A DNA stretch of 64,000 bases from Rhizobium leguminosarum (GTDB taxonomy: Bacteria; Pseudomonadota; Alphaproteobacteria; Rhizobiales; Rhizobiaceae): the NCBI RefSeq assembly GCF_001652265.1, contig NZ_LWBS01000450.1:124001-188000 (forward strand), given 5' to 3'. This document shows, one piece after another, positions 34,030 to 43,318 of the stretch. Numbering within the stretch: position 1 is the stretch's first letter; the number at the start of each line of letters is the position of its first letter. The notes beneath the pieces are model-generated. The model was not told the origin of the DNA. It saw only the letters and a program-made list of their open reading frames with translations, and did not search any database. The position numbers and the translations under genes were made by a program.

Positions 34030-35058
34030 TCATGCCGATATCCTCTTCGTTTCCCCCGTCCGCGGCCACAGGATGGCGGCAAACAGCAGCGCGTAGATCA
34101 AGGCTGCTGCGACATAGACGATGCGGGTGGCGAAGGATTCTGCGGCGCTGCCGGGCAGAGGCGAGACCCCGAGGCCGAAGAGGATCAGGAAGGTCGTCAG
34201 AGCGCCGGCAAAAACCGGTGCGTCCTTCGACCGGGCGGCCGCGCGCCCTCCGATGAGGAGGACCACGATGAGAACGATGAGGAAGATCGAGAAAAGATTG
34301 GGGCGCAGCGATAGCGCGGCATACGCAACGGAGGCGAGCACGCCGCCGAAGAGGTTGACGAGCACGAGCCCGATCGCCGCCCGCGCGCTCGCGGCAACGT
34401 CGAGCTGCCCGAGCAACGACGCCACGGTTATCGGAATGACCGCCGCAGCGGTCAGATTGTCGCTCGTCAGGCAAATAACGACGGAGCCCAGAAGGATGAC
34501 CGTGTTTGCCAGCGCCCGACCCAAGGCCGGCGGCCGCTCGTCGATCGACGTTGCCTCGACCTCACGGGAGAACGGCTCGGGAAAGACCGCATAAGCGAGC
34601 CACATCAGAACCGTGCCCGACAACACCCCGGCGACCAGGATGGATAGGATGGAATTGGCGAGTTCCTTGTTCAGGATGCCGAGCAGAGGCACGATGATCG
34701 AAACGACGAGCACGAGAAAGACCGCCGCTCCTCCCTTTCCTGTCGACTGCGCAGCGAAGCACGCGAAATAGGTCAGTCCCAGGATCAGGAGAAAGGGCGC
34801 CGGACGGTCGCCGAGCACGTTGGTCAGAGCCATCATCGCCATCCCGGCGATCAGGATGACCATCGCCGCGCCGATGGTCTTGCCGAGCGGCATGGGCCGT
34901 GAACTTCCGAGCAGAAACTGGGCGGCAAAGAGCGGACCGAGGAATGGTACGATGGCCCCGGCATAGACTGCGAACGTGAAGCCGATGGAGACCGCGAATG
35001 CGACCCGCAATCCCTTGCGTTTCTGCTCCTCGACCGCGGGGCTCCTCTCAGCGGACAT
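34030..35058 (-). CDS. DUF2955 / FUSC-like inner-membrane protein
   Basis: 342 residues with about ten hydrophobic segments, beginning VEEQKRKGLRVAFAVSIGFTF. It fits the DUF2955 family, whose genes commonly sit beside HlyD/EmrA membrane-fusion genes and resemble aromatic-acid (AaeB/FUSC) exporters. The ATG at 35058 overlaps the HlyD gene end by 11 bp, so the two proteins probably form one efflux unit. Confidence 0.82.
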   Translation of the reverse strand: MSAERSPAVEEQKRKGLRVAFAVSIGFTFAVYAGAIVPFLGPLFAAQFLLGSSRPMPLGKTIGAAMVILIAGMAMMALTNVLGDRPAPFLLILGLTYFACFAAQSTGKGGAAVFLVLVVSIIVPLLGILNKELANSILSILVAGVLSGTVLMWLAYAVFPEPFSREVEATSIDERPPALGRALANTVILLGSVVICLTSDNLTAAAVIPITVASLLGQLDVAASARAAIGLVLVNLFGGVLASVAYAALSLRPNLFSIFLIVLIVVLLIGGRAAARSKDAPVFAGALTTFLILFGLGVSPLPGSAAESFATRIVYVAAALIYALLFAAILWPRTGETKRISA

Positions 35059-36154
35059 AGGTCAGCACCGACATGATGCGGATCCAGAGCGATCCCCAGG
35101 CATTGGTGACCGGGTTATCGCCGGTATAGATGACGACGGTCGCCTGCGATCCGTAGCGCACGCCGCCCTTGGGCCGCTGCGCCTCCTCGATGATGAGCCG
35201 GACCGGAAACCGCTGCGGCTCCTGCACCCAGCCGCTATCGCTCCGGATCGTCGGCAATCCGGTGTTCGGATCCGTGCTGCCTTGCGATACGCCGAAACCA
35301 ACGCTCTCGACTTGGGCCGGAAACACTCGACCGGGAAGCGCGTCGAAAAGGACTTCCGCCTGGTTGCCGACTGCAACCTTCTCGAGGCTGTTCTCCTTGA
35401 AGGCGGCCGTGATCCAGATTGTTCCGACATCAATAAAGGTCATGGCTGACTGTCCAGCCGACACGACCTTACCGGTTGTAAGTTGGAGGTTGGTCACGAC
35501 CCCGGCCGAAGGTGCCTGAACGGTGGTCCGCACCAGATCGAGTCGTGCCTTTTCGAGCGCTGCCAGAGCCGCCCGGAGCTGCGGATTGTCATTTCCGCTC
35601 GGCCCGAGCTGCTCTTTGGCCTTGGCCAGCTCAGCCTCAGCACCAGTGACGGCCGCCTCTGACTGACCGAAAGCCGATTTGGTTGAATCAGCCCGCGCTT
35701 TGGAATACACGCCCCTCTTTTGCAGCTCTTCGGCGCGCGCAGATTGTTCGCGAAGATTGTCCCGATCGACTTGGGCCGTTACGAGCTTTGCCTGCGCCGC
35801 ATCGACAGCAGCCGTTGACGCGCCCATTGACTGGCCGACACTTGCAAGGCTCGCCTCGGCCTCACTGACCGCGAGCTCGTAGCGCTCGGGATCGATACGG
35901 AAGAGAACCTGACCGGTATCGACCCTCGAGTTGTCGACGACTCCCACTTCCACCACCCGGCCGGTGACTTCGGGCGCGATGCCGACGATATAGGCCTGGA
36001 CCTGAGCCTGCGAGGTCGATGGCGTGCGCCGTTCCATGAAGATGGAGAGGACGAACAGGACGAGCGCCAGCAGGACGACGATGAGCGCTATCCTGCGGAG
36101 TGGATTCCGAGGCGTCGGAGAAATGGCAGGCTCGTCCAAGTTTTCGGAAACCAC
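35048..36154 (-). CDS. HlyD/EmrA-family membrane-fusion protein
   Basis: 368 residues. A short cytosolic N-terminus, one transmembrane helix (IALIVVLLALVLFVLSIFM, about 22-40), a biotinyl-lipoyl half (YIVGIAPEVTGRVVEVGVVDN), a long coiled coil (about 80-190) and the second lipoyl half with LVRTTVQAPSAGVVTNLQL. It links an inner-membrane pump to an outer-membrane channel; the pump is probably the overlapping DUF2955 protein. The start is GTG at 36154, preceded by AAGGA. A GTTAC palindrome lies 96 bp upstream (36250-36268). Confidence 0.9.
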   Translation of the reverse strand: MVSENLDEPAISPTPRNPLRRIALIVVLLALVLFVLSIFMERRTPSTSQAQVQAYIVGIAPEVTGRVVEVGVVDNSRVDTGQVLFRIDPERYELAVSEAEASLASVGQSMGASTAAVDAAQAKLVTAQVDRDNLREQSARAEELQKRGVYSKARADSTKSAFGQSEAAVTGAEAELAKAKEQLGPSGNDNPQLRAALAALEKARLDLVRTTVQAPSAGVVTNLQLTTGKVVSAGQSAMTFIDVGTIWITAAFKENSLEKVAVGNQAEVLFDALPGRVFPAQVESVGFGVSQGSTDPNTGLPTIRSDSGWVQEPQRFPVRLIIEEAQRPKGGVRYGSQATVVIYTGDNPVTNAWGSLWIRIMSVLTYVR

Positions 36155-36249
36155 GGCAATATCCTTCGGAGGCGTTTCGTTTCGTGGAAGCGCAAAGTTT
36201 CAGCGCCGGACATCTGTCGCGATGGTCGTTACCGGGCGATGGAACGCAA

Positions 36250-36268
36250 GTAGGTAACCGTAACATAC
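36250..36268. promoter_or_regulatory. GTTAC palindrome, site 3 (upstream of hlyD-like gene)
   Basis: GTAGGTAAC-C-GTAACATAC, two mismatches between arms. It is 96 bp upstream of the HlyD GTG; on the minus strand it contains TATGTT, which could be a -10 element masked by a repressor. Confidence 0.55.
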
Positions 36269-36306
36269 GCCTCGCGATGGCTTGCCGCGTGCTTAGTCTC
36301 GCCTCG

Positions 36307-36564
36307 TCAGCGAGCGGTTGGCGGTACCGAGGCGTCAAGCGCGCCCTCTATCTCCTTGGAGAGTTCTGCGATCAATTCCTGATATTCGACGACGCGCTCG
36401 TCGCGTTTCGGATCGGTTGAGACGTTCCATTTCTGCAGCGCCGATTGGGCGTCGGCAAAGTCCCCGCAGATTTCCCGAAAGTCCTCACTGCGGGCAGAGA
36501 GGTCGTCGATCGCCTTGATCCTGGCTGGATACTGCCGACGGACTGCGGTCACGCCTTCGTCCAT
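36307..36564 (-). CDS. Hypothetical protein, 85 aa
   Basis: MDEGVTAVRRQYPARIKAIDDL... begins after taaggagtgaacc, a good ribosome site. It is mostly helical and charged, with no signal peptide; the pattern RRQYPARIKAIDDL and DPKRDERVVEYQELIAELSKEI suggests a small coiled-coil protein. I do not recognise a named family. It lies upstream of and on the same strand as the HlyD gene. Confidence 0.65.
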   Translation of the reverse strand: MDEGVTAVRRQYPARIKAIDDLSARSEDFREICGDFADAQSALQKWNVSTDPKRDERVVEYQELIAELSKEIEGALDASVPPTAR

Positions 36565-36649
36565 GGTTCACTCCTTACCTGCATTCGAGACGTCGCCACT
36601 GCAACGTGTGCCAGATCCCGATCTTCATGGACGACGATCGGTTCGTGGA

Positions 36650-36668
36650 GTATGTTACCGTAACATAC
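36650..36668. promoter_or_regulatory. GTTAC palindrome, site 4 (perfect)
   Basis: GTATGTTAC-C-GTAACATAC: perfect 9-bp arms around a single centre base, 43-61 bp upstream of the TolB-N/TPR gene start. Best example of the motif in the window. Confidence 0.7.
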
Positions 36669-36710
36669 GGTCTGGCAGTGATATGACTCCATGGGGGATT
36701 GGGGACAGAC

Positions 36711-38531
36711 ATGCTGACGTCCATACCAGCAGAGGGGTCTGCGGCACCCATTTCCTCAAGGCCGGCGCCTCACGCCGGCGACATCCGGGAACAACTGGAA
36801 CGTGTCGTCTCCAGCCCTGAATTTCCAGGCGTCGGTCGCGCCGCCACGTTTCTCCGCTATGTCGTCTCGGAAGCCCTCGAGGGCCGGGGCAGCCGGATCA
36901 AAGCCTATTCGATCGCGATCGAGGTATTCGGCCGGGATCCCGGCTTCACCCAGGACGATCCTGTGGTCAGGATCGAGGCCGGACGGCTGCGACGGTCGCT
37001 TGAGCGCTATTATCTCGTCGCCGGGCAGCGTGACCCCGTCAGGATCGACATTCCCAAAGGCGGGTATGTTCCAACCTTCGCTTGGTCCTGTCCGGCATCG
37101 GTCGGCATTGGAGGCGAAGACGCTGGCGAAACATCGGCCTCTGAGGTCCGTTCCGGACGCTGGTGGCGCGCAAGGCGGGTCTTGTGGCCGGGTGCCGCTG
37201 CGCTCGCTGCAGTGGCTATTTCGCTATACTGGATCGGGGCGCGATCTCCCGCTCCTTCGCTCGAACGCGTCGCAAGCCTATTGCCCGATCGCCCGGCCCT
37301 CGTGGTCGCCCCCTTTGCCAATCTCGGCGAAGGGCCGGAGGCGCAGCTCTACACTGCCGGCCTGACTGAGGAGCTGATGACCATCCTGCCACGGTTCAAG
37401 GAGATCAAGGTCTTCGGTCGCGAGACGTCCAAGTCACTCCCGGCGGATGTGGGCGCATCGAAGATCCGGGCCGAATTCGGCGCACGCTATCTCCTTGCCG
37501 GCGGTGTCCGCACGTCGGGAAAACGCCTTCGTGTGACGGCCAGATTGCTTGATACGTCGGACGGCGAGATCCTCTGGTCGGAGAATTATGACAATGATCT
37601 CGCATCGGGGGACCTGTTTGCGATCCAGACGGATGTCGCCAGAAAGGTCGCGACTACCATCGCCCAACCCTACGGAGTCATGGCACAGATCGACTCCGCC
37701 AGTCCGCCGCCGGACGACCTCGGTGCGTATGAGTGCACTCTGCGCTTCTATGCCTATCGTTCGGAGCTGAGCGCCGAAGCGCATGCGCGCGTCCGGGGTT
37801 GCCTCGAGACCGCACTGGCGCGGTTTCCGAAATACGCGACCGCCTGGGCGATGCTGTCGATCGTCTATCTCGATGAGGACCGGTACAAGTTCAATCCGAC
37901 ATCAGGCCAGGATACAGCCATACAGCGTGCACTCGATGCCGCCAGGCACGCAACGCAGATCGATCCGAACAATACGCGCGGACTTCAAGCGCTGATGACG
38001 GCGCTGTTCTTCGACAGGCAGCTTGCTGAATCACTTCGCGTTGGCGAGCAGGCGCTCGCCACCAACCCCAACGACACCGAACTGATGGGCGAGTTCGGAA
38101 CCCGGCTTGCGATCGCTGGCCAGTGGCAGCGCGGAGCAGACCTTCTGGACCAGGCCATTGCTCTGAACCCAGGAAGTGGTGGCTTCTACCATGGAACGCG
38201 AGCCTTGGCCGCCTACATGCTCCGCGACAACCACACCGCCGTGCTGGAGATCAGACAGGCGAACATGCAGAAGTTCCCTCTCTTCCATGTTGTCGCCGCC
38301 ATCATCTTTGCGGAGTCAGGCATGATGGACGACGCCCGACGAGAAGGACAGGTGTTCGTCAGCATACGACCTGACTTCCTGCCGAACGTTGTAACGGAAC
38401 TCGCAATGCGCAACATGCAGCCTGAAGATCGCGACCGTCTGATCGAAGGACTTCGCAAGGCGGGAATGACCGTGCCCGATCCGAATGCAATGGCGTCGAC
38501 CGCCGACACCTCGGATCTGCAACCCCGCTGA
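36711..38531 (+). CDS. TolB-N/FlgO-like and TPR protein with N-terminal regulator-like domain
   Basis: 606 residues (ATG 36711; an ATG 12 bp earlier is possible). Residues 20-115 (REQLERVVSSPEFPG...; RLRRSLERYYLVAGQ) form a conserved cytosolic domain found in rhizobial 'adenylate cyclase-like' regulators. One transmembrane helix follows (about 155-175), then a TolB-N/FlgO-type domain (LVVAPFANLGEG, LLAGGVRTSGKRLRVTARL) and TPR repeats to the end. No cyclase catalytic residues are present. The topology suggests a membrane-anchored regulator; the perfect palindrome upstream suggests autoregulation, which is inference. Confidence 0.75.
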   Translation: MLTSIPAEGSAAPISSRPAPHAGDIREQLERVVSSPEFPGVGRAATFLRYVVSEALEGRGSRIKAYSIAIEVFGRDPGFTQDDPVVRIEAGRLRRSLERYYLVAGQRDPVRIDIPKGGYVPTFAWSCPASVGIGGEDAGETSASEVRSGRWWRARRVLWPGAAALAAVAISLYWIGARSPAPSLERVASLLPDRPALVVAPFANLGEGPEAQLYTAGLTEELMTILPRFKEIKVFGRETSKSLPADVGASKIRAEFGARYLLAGGVRTSGKRLRVTARLLDTSDGEILWSENYDNDLASGDLFAIQTDVARKVATTIAQPYGVMAQIDSASPPPDDLGAYECTLRFYAYRSELSAEAHARVRGCLETALARFPKYATAWAMLSIVYLDEDRYKFNPTSGQDTAIQRALDAARHATQIDPNNTRGLQALMTALFFDRQLAESLRVGEQALATNPNDTELMGEFGTRLAIAGQWQRGADLLDQAIALNPGSGGFYHGTRALAAYMLRDNHTAVLEIRQANMQKFPLFHVVAAIIFAESGMMDDARREGQVFVSIRPDFLPNVVTELAMRNMQPEDRDRLIEGLRKAGMTVPDPNAMASTADTSDLQPR

Positions 38532-38547
38532 TGCTGCCTCCCCGACC

Positions 38548-38556
38548 GTAACATAC
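38548..38556. promoter_or_regulatory. GTTAC half-site, site 5
   Basis: ACCGTAACATAC as at sites 3 and 4, but the left arm is absent. As at site 3, a tagtctcgcct string follows (38590-38600; 36294-36304 for site 3), hinting that the two regions share ancestry. Confidence 0.4.
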
Positions 38557-38732
38557 CCGATCATACGGGTAAGGCATCTCATCTTCGCATAGTCTCGCCT
38601 TAGTGCCGACTTCGACAGCCATAGCGCGCGGCGTCGAGGCCTGCTCAAACTTGACGTGGCTACGAGGAACAGCAGTGAGCACAAGATGTCGCGATGGCCG
38701 AATTCAATCAGGCACTTCCCCAGGTCTGAACG

Positions 38733-39319
38733 GCCGCCTTCCCGCCAAGTTCGAGAATGTCATGCTGGCCTCGCCCGACGTGGATGTCGATGTCTTCCGC
38801 CAGCAGATCATCGACATGGGCAAGCAGCACCCGAAGTTCACCTTGTTCGTTTCGCGAGACGACCGCGCGCTCGCGGTATCCCGCAGGGTATGGGGCGACG
38901 TCGCCAGACTCGGCGCCATCGATCCCGAGCAGGCCTCCTTCAAGAAGGAACTGGCCGACAGCCAGATCACGGTGATCGACCTCACCAAGGTCAAGGCGGG
39001 CGACAGTCTGAATCACGGAAAGTTCGCGGAATCGCCCGAGGTCGTTCAGCTGATCGGCGCACGGATTTCCGACGGCCAGACGCTGACCGACAGCAAGGTC
39101 GGGCTCGGCGACAAGATCCTTGCCGCGACGACGAGCACGGCGGCGGCGGCGGGCAGCGCAGCCGGCCTGATCCTTGCCGCCCCGGTCGCCGTCGTCGATG
39201 CGGATACCAGAGATAATTATGCCGGCCAGGTCAGCGGCCTCGCGGGTCCTGTGGGTACGCCGCCGAAGGCATCCGAGTGCACCGCCGCAGGCCGATCGAA
39301 GGAGTCGTGCAGGCAATGA
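38733..39319 (+). pseudogene. 5'-truncated alpha/beta hydrolase (DUF900) gene
   Basis: From RLPAKFENVMLASPDVDVDVF onward the protein matches the C-terminal half of DUF900 hydrolases (FTLFVSRDDRALAVSRRVWG). The N-terminal half with the catalytic serine elbow (GHSMG-type) is missing, and the open frame upstream (from 38603) has no family similarity. The tail (LGDKILAATTSTAAAAGSAAGL...) is typical of rhizobial members. It is probably a non-functional remnant. Confidence 0.65.
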
Positions 39320-39366
39320 CGGTTCAGGAACCGGCAAACTGACGTTCATAGAGATCAGGATAAACA

Positions 39367-41523
39367 ATGCCACTACTTTGCAAGATCCGCATGTTTAAAC
39401 CACTTCTCACGGCGGTTGCCCTGGCTTTCGTTCTCCTTTGTGCCTCGATTGCTGTGGCGCAGAGCGTGACGCCTGCGAGCCCACAGCCAGAAAGTGTCCA
39501 GCGCTTTATCGGCATGTTCTCGGATCCTGACGTCCAACGCTTCCTGCAGCAGCAGTCGGAAGCAGCCAAGACCGCGGCGGAACCGCCCTTGCAAACCCGG
39601 AACGCAGACCCTTCATTCTCGGAATTCACGATGCGATTCCGTGCCCATGCCTCAAGTCTTCTCGGCGCCATCCAGTCCTTTCCCCAGGAGACGATGCGAG
39701 GCGGGGCCGTGCTCGAACGGGACATCCAGGCGAATGGCGGGACGCGGCCGATCTTCCTGGTCGCCGCCTTCGTCGCCGTCGGGCTGGCCGCGCAGTGGCT
39801 GTTCTGGTGGATCAGCGCCGGCTGGCGCTCATGGATGGCACGCGCGCCCTATGCGACGGTTCGCGAGAGAGTGATCGCACTGACTGCAAGGCTTCTGTGG
39901 GCGGCATGTTACGTCCTTTCCTTCGGCCTCGGCAGTATCGGCTTCTTCCTGTTGTTCCAATGGCCGCCTGTTATCAGGGAGGTCGTCGTCGGGTACCTCT
40001 TCGCGATCGTCGTCTTCCGTCTGGCGAGCGCTCTTTTCGACGTGTTTTTGGCGCCACGGGCTGAAGAAGAGAGCCGGTTTCGCGTCGTACCGATCACTGG
40101 GGATGCCGCTGGCCACTGGGCGAAGCGCCTGGGCTATCTCGTCGGCTGGTATGCCTTTGGCTGGGTGACGATCCGACTGCTCGGCGCCCTTGGCTTTTCC
40201 GACCCGGCCCGGCAACTCGTGGCCTATTGCCTCGGCCTCGTGCTCCTCGTCATCGGCATCGAAGCCGTCTGGAGGCGTCCGTCCCGATTGTCTGCCGGCC
40301 AAGCCAGCCGGATCGGCCTACGGGCGCGGAACTGGCTCTGGACGGTCTACTTCGTTGCCGTCTGGCTGCTGTGGGTGGTCGGAGCCATGAAGCTGTTCTG
40401 GATCGCGGTAGTCTGTGCAGCGCTGCCCGGCGCCATCGCCCTCACCAAGGCGTCGGTCAACAATATCCTGCGCTCTTCCGCGGCCGAAGAGGACGGCCAC
40501 AAAAGAGGCACCGTCGTGTCGGTGATCGTGGAGCGCGGCATAAGGGCGGCGCTGATCGTCGGAGCGATCGTTCTGCTCGCAGACGCCCTGGGCATCAGGC
40601 TGACGCAGATGACAATGCAGGATTCGCCGGCCCTGCGCCTCGTGCGTGGACTCCTGAGCGCCGGGATTATTCTCCTGGTCCTCGACCTCGCCTGGAACGT
40701 CGTGAAAGTCCTGATCGATCGCAAGCTCGGCGACACCGAGGCCGTCCTTGAAGTCGGCAGCGAACGGGAGCGGCGGCGCACCCGTCTCAGAACCCTGCTG
40801 CCGATCCTTCGCAATTTCCTGATGATCCTCTTCGTCGCCATTGCGATCATGATGGCCCTCTCATCGCTGGGGGTCGAAATCGGACCGTTGATCGCAGGCG
40901 CAGGGGTGGTCGGCGTCGCGATCGGCTTCGGCGCGCAGACGGTGGTCAAGGACGTCATAAGCGGGATGTTCTACCTGCTCGACGACGCCTTCAGGGTCGG
41001 AGAATATATCCAAAGCGGCAGCTACAAGGGCACCGTCGAGTCGTTCAGCTTGCGATCCATCAAGCTCAGGCACCACCGCGGTGCGGTCTACATCGTCCCC
41101 TTCAGCGAGCTCGGCGCTGTGCAGAACATGAGCCGAGACTGGGTGATCGAGAAGATGACGATCACCATCACCTACGATTCCGACATCGAGAAGGCCCGCA
41201 AGATCATTAAGAAGATCGGCCTGGAGCTGTTCGAGGATCCGGAGTTCAAGCCGACGACAATCGAGCCGCTGAAGATGCAGGGGATCGACAGCCTGGGGGA
41301 CTCGGGCCTGCTTCTGCGCATGAAGGTCATGACCCTTCCCGGCCAGCAGTTCACGCTGAAGCGTCGGGCTCTGCGGATGATCCATCAGGCGTTCAATGAA
41401 AACGGCATCAAGCTCGCCGTGCCCACAGTTCAGGTCTCGGGCGGCAAGGACGATGCTGTCGCAGCCGCTGCCCAGCAGACGCTCGCAGCACACAACGCAG
41501 CCGCAGCCGCAAACCCGGCCTGA
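39367..41523 (+). CDS. MscS-family mechanosensitive ion channel
   Basis: 718 residues: signal peptide (about 9-32), a periplasmic region, several transmembrane segments (about 120-500) and the MscS core (IGPLIAGAGVVGVAIGFGAQTVVKDVISG, DDAFRVGEYIQSGSYKGTVE, about 510-690). The Gly/Ala-rich pore helix GAGVVGVAIGFGAQ is intact. These channels open on membrane tension and release solutes after osmotic downshock. An internal ATG at 39391 is an alternative start. Related to, but not the same subtype as, the DUF3772 channel at 56 kb. Confidence 0.92.
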   Translation: MPLLCKIRMFKPLLTAVALAFVLLCASIAVAQSVTPASPQPESVQRFIGMFSDPDVQRFLQQQSEAAKTAAEPPLQTRNADPSFSEFTMRFRAHASSLLGAIQSFPQETMRGGAVLERDIQANGGTRPIFLVAAFVAVGLAAQWLFWWISAGWRSWMARAPYATVRERVIALTARLLWAACYVLSFGLGSIGFFLLFQWPPVIREVVVGYLFAIVVFRLASALFDVFLAPRAEEESRFRVVPITGDAAGHWAKRLGYLVGWYAFGWVTIRLLGALGFSDPARQLVAYCLGLVLLVIGIEAVWRRPSRLSAGQASRIGLRARNWLWTVYFVAVWLLWVVGAMKLFWIAVVCAALPGAIALTKASVNNILRSSAAEEDGHKRGTVVSVIVERGIRAALIVGAIVLLADALGIRLTQMTMQDSPALRLVRGLLSAGIILLVLDLAWNVVKVLIDRKLGDTEAVLEVGSERERRRTRLRTLLPILRNFLMILFVAIAIMMALSSLGVEIGPLIAGAGVVGVAIGFGAQTVVKDVISGMFYLLDDAFRVGEYIQSGSYKGTVESFSLRSIKLRHHRGAVYIVPFSELGAVQNMSRDWVIEKMTITITYDSDIEKARKIIKKIGLELFEDPEFKPTTIEPLKMQGIDSLGDSGLLLRMKVMTLPGQQFTLKRRALRMIHQAFNENGIKLAVPTVQVSGGKDDAVAAAAQQTLAAHNAAAAANPA

Positions 41524-41576
41524 GGGCGGAATCTTCGAGGAAATGAACTCACACGAGAGCAATGAGAGGAAATGAA

Positions 41577-41975
41577 ATGAAGATCCTGGTTATCCCTACG
41601 CGCATGCTTGCGACACTTGCCGTCATCATGACGGTCTGCGCACCCGTCCTCATTCCCACAACGGCCGAAGCCCGTCGCGGCGTAGCGGCATGCGGCCCGA
41701 GAGGTTGCGGTGCTGCGGCCTGCGGACCGCGCGGATGCGCTGCAGTCGGAAGCACCCGTCCTGTCGTTTGGCCTCCCGTCCGGCGCGGCGTCGTGGTCGT
41801 CGCCCCTCGCCGCTACTGGCGCCCGGGTACGGCAATCGCCGCAGGTGCTGCCATCGGCTTCGTCGCCGGAGCTGCCGCCGTTTCACTGGCAGGCACGCCG
41901 CCGCAGTCCGGTCAATGCTGGTACTACACCTCGCCCGCCAAGACGACGGGCTTCTGGGACGTGTGCCCGCGCTGA
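41577..41975 (+). CDS. Small secreted Gly/Ala/Cys-rich protein, 132 aa
   Basis: ATG 41577 follows AGAGGAAATGAA. Signal peptide MKILVIPTRMLATLAVIM... to TTAEA, then two tandem ACGPRGCxA repeats, a basic segment and a hydrophobic helix (AIAAGAAIGFVAGAAAV), ending CWYYTSPAKTTGFWDVCPR. Similar small envelope proteins are common in rhizobia; function unknown. It lies 54 bp after the MscS gene. Confidence 0.75.
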   Translation: MKILVIPTRMLATLAVIMTVCAPVLIPTTAEARRGVAACGPRGCGAAACGPRGCAAVGSTRPVVWPPVRRGVVVVAPRRYWRPGTAIAAGAAIGFVAGAAAVSLAGTPPQSGQCWYYTSPAKTTGFWDVCPR

Positions 41976-42082
41976 GCGATCCGGCAGAAAAACTGCCAGC
42001 TCGTTTGGTTCTCTTCGTCGCCCGCCCCCCTGAGTGGGGAGGACCTCGATTTCCAGGTCACATATTTTAGAGGGTACGTTCC

Positions 42083-42730
42083 ATGGATTTCACAGTCATC
42101 GATGCCGCACTCGTCGGAAAACTTCTCCTGCTGCTTCTGGTCGGCCTGGGGCCGAAGATCGCCCTGGTGCCGTTTCTGGAGAAGACCCATGCCTTCGATA
42201 CCGAAACCAAGGCGCGCATCGGCCGCCAGATGGTTTTGGTCGCAGTGGTCACAGCCTTGATCCTTTTTGCCACCGGCGCTTTGCTGATGCGGCTTCTCCA
42301 TATCACGGGCGGCGCAGTCGCCGTCGCCGGCGGTATCATCCTCGCGCTTATCGCGATCAAGATGGCATCAGGACCAACAGAGAAGCCGCATGAGGAAACG
42401 GGGCTTCCCGTCGATCCCGAAAAGATCGCCGTCTTTCCGCTTGCGGTCCCTTACCTGCTCAATCCTGTCGGCATCACCGTCGTCATCATCGCCTCCGGCG
42501 AGGTCGTCTCGATTGCCAGCGCGATACTCGTCATCGGCCTGATCCTGATCGTCGCTGCGTTGGACTATGTGGTGTTTACCAACATCGACGCGCTCGCCAA
42601 GCGCATGAAGCCTGCCAGTCTGATCGTCTCGGAGGTCGTCTTCGGCATTCTGCTGACCGCAGTCGCAGTCCAACTGGTCGTCAGCGGGCTTGGCAATCTT
42701 GGCATCATCACCCCGACCGCCGCGCATTAG
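42083..42730 (+). CDS. MarC-family (UPF0056) membrane protein
   Basis: 215 residues with six transmembrane helices. Landmarks include VGLGPKIALVPFLEKT near the N-terminus, ITGGAVAVAGGIILALIAIKM and the conserved FPLAVPYLLNPVGITVVII. The family was once linked to multiple antibiotic resistance, but no transport role is established. Start ATG at 42083. Confidence 0.88.
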   Translation: MDFTVIDAALVGKLLLLLLVGLGPKIALVPFLEKTHAFDTETKARIGRQMVLVAVVTALILFATGALLMRLLHITGGAVAVAGGIILALIAIKMASGPTEKPHEETGLPVDPEKIAVFPLAVPYLLNPVGITVVIIASGEVVSIASAILVIGLILIVAALDYVVFTNIDALAKRMKPASLIVSEVVFGILLTAVAVQLVVSGLGNLGIITPTAAH

Positions 42731-42738
42731 ATGCGGAT

Positions 42739-42823
42739 TTGGGGCCGGCCGGCCCAAAAATCTGAACCCGGATTTAAATCAAAAAATAGCGCCGAAAGCC
42801 GCTCGGTTTTCGGCATCATGCTC
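42739..42823 (-). repeat. RIME-like compound repeat, copy B
   Basis: On the minus strand: gagcatgatgccgaaaaccg... (42823-42790) then ttcagatttttgggccggcc... (42768-42739). This has the same two-part order as copy C at 62413-62521, though the outer arm of module 1 is lost. The rest of 42731-43056 contains no recognisable gene. Confidence 0.75.
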
Positions 42824-43056
42824 AGCTGCGGATTTACTGTCCCCCTGCGTGAAAAGCCCGGGGATTAAGGTCGGGAACAGACGACAATGGTGTCGCCACC
42901 GACCGCCGGGCGCACCGCGATCATTCAATATCTCTGATGTTATCCATAAGTTCTATTCGTTTGAATGATGAGTTTTCAAGGCCCATATTAGGATCATGGA
43001 CATGGACGAACCTCCCATTGACGACCATGCCCCTGACCCAAGAAAGGAACCGGAAA

Positions 43057-43257
43057 ATGACCACGCTCACCTATCGCGGTGGTGGTAAGTCCCTCACCTC
43101 CAGCGAAAGCCGCTTCGATCTGGCACATTATGCCCGTAAGCTCGTGCTCGCCTGGACGCGCTGGCAGACGGCCCGCGAAATCGAAGCCATGCCCTTCGAC
43201 ATTCGCAAGGACATCGGCTGGCCGAGCACGGACGACAGCAAACACCGGACCATGTAA
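43057..43257 (+). CDS. DUF1127 family small protein
   Basis: 66 residues (MTTLTYRGGGKSLTSSES...) with the DUF1127/YjiS core RKLVLAWTRWQTAREIEAMPFDIRKDIGWP. The start at 43057 follows agaaaggaaccggaaa. Small Arg-rich DUF1127 proteins of rhizobia affect phosphate and carbon metabolism and RNA handling in some species. An intrinsic terminator follows 29 bp after the stop. Confidence 0.88.
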   Translation: MTTLTYRGGGKSLTSSESRFDLAHYARKLVLAWTRWQTAREIEAMPFDIRKDIGWPSTDDSKHRTM

Positions 43258-43285
43258 TGAATGCGACATTCCTCCCAAGATAAGG

Positions 43286-43318
43286 GGTGGCGTCTGCTAT
43301 GTGCAACGCCGCCTTTTT
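43286..43318 (+). terminator. Intrinsic terminator after the DUF1127 gene
   Basis: Stem ggtggcgt / acgccgcc (8 bp, one G-U) with a 12-nt loop, followed by TTTTT. Confidence 0.75.
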
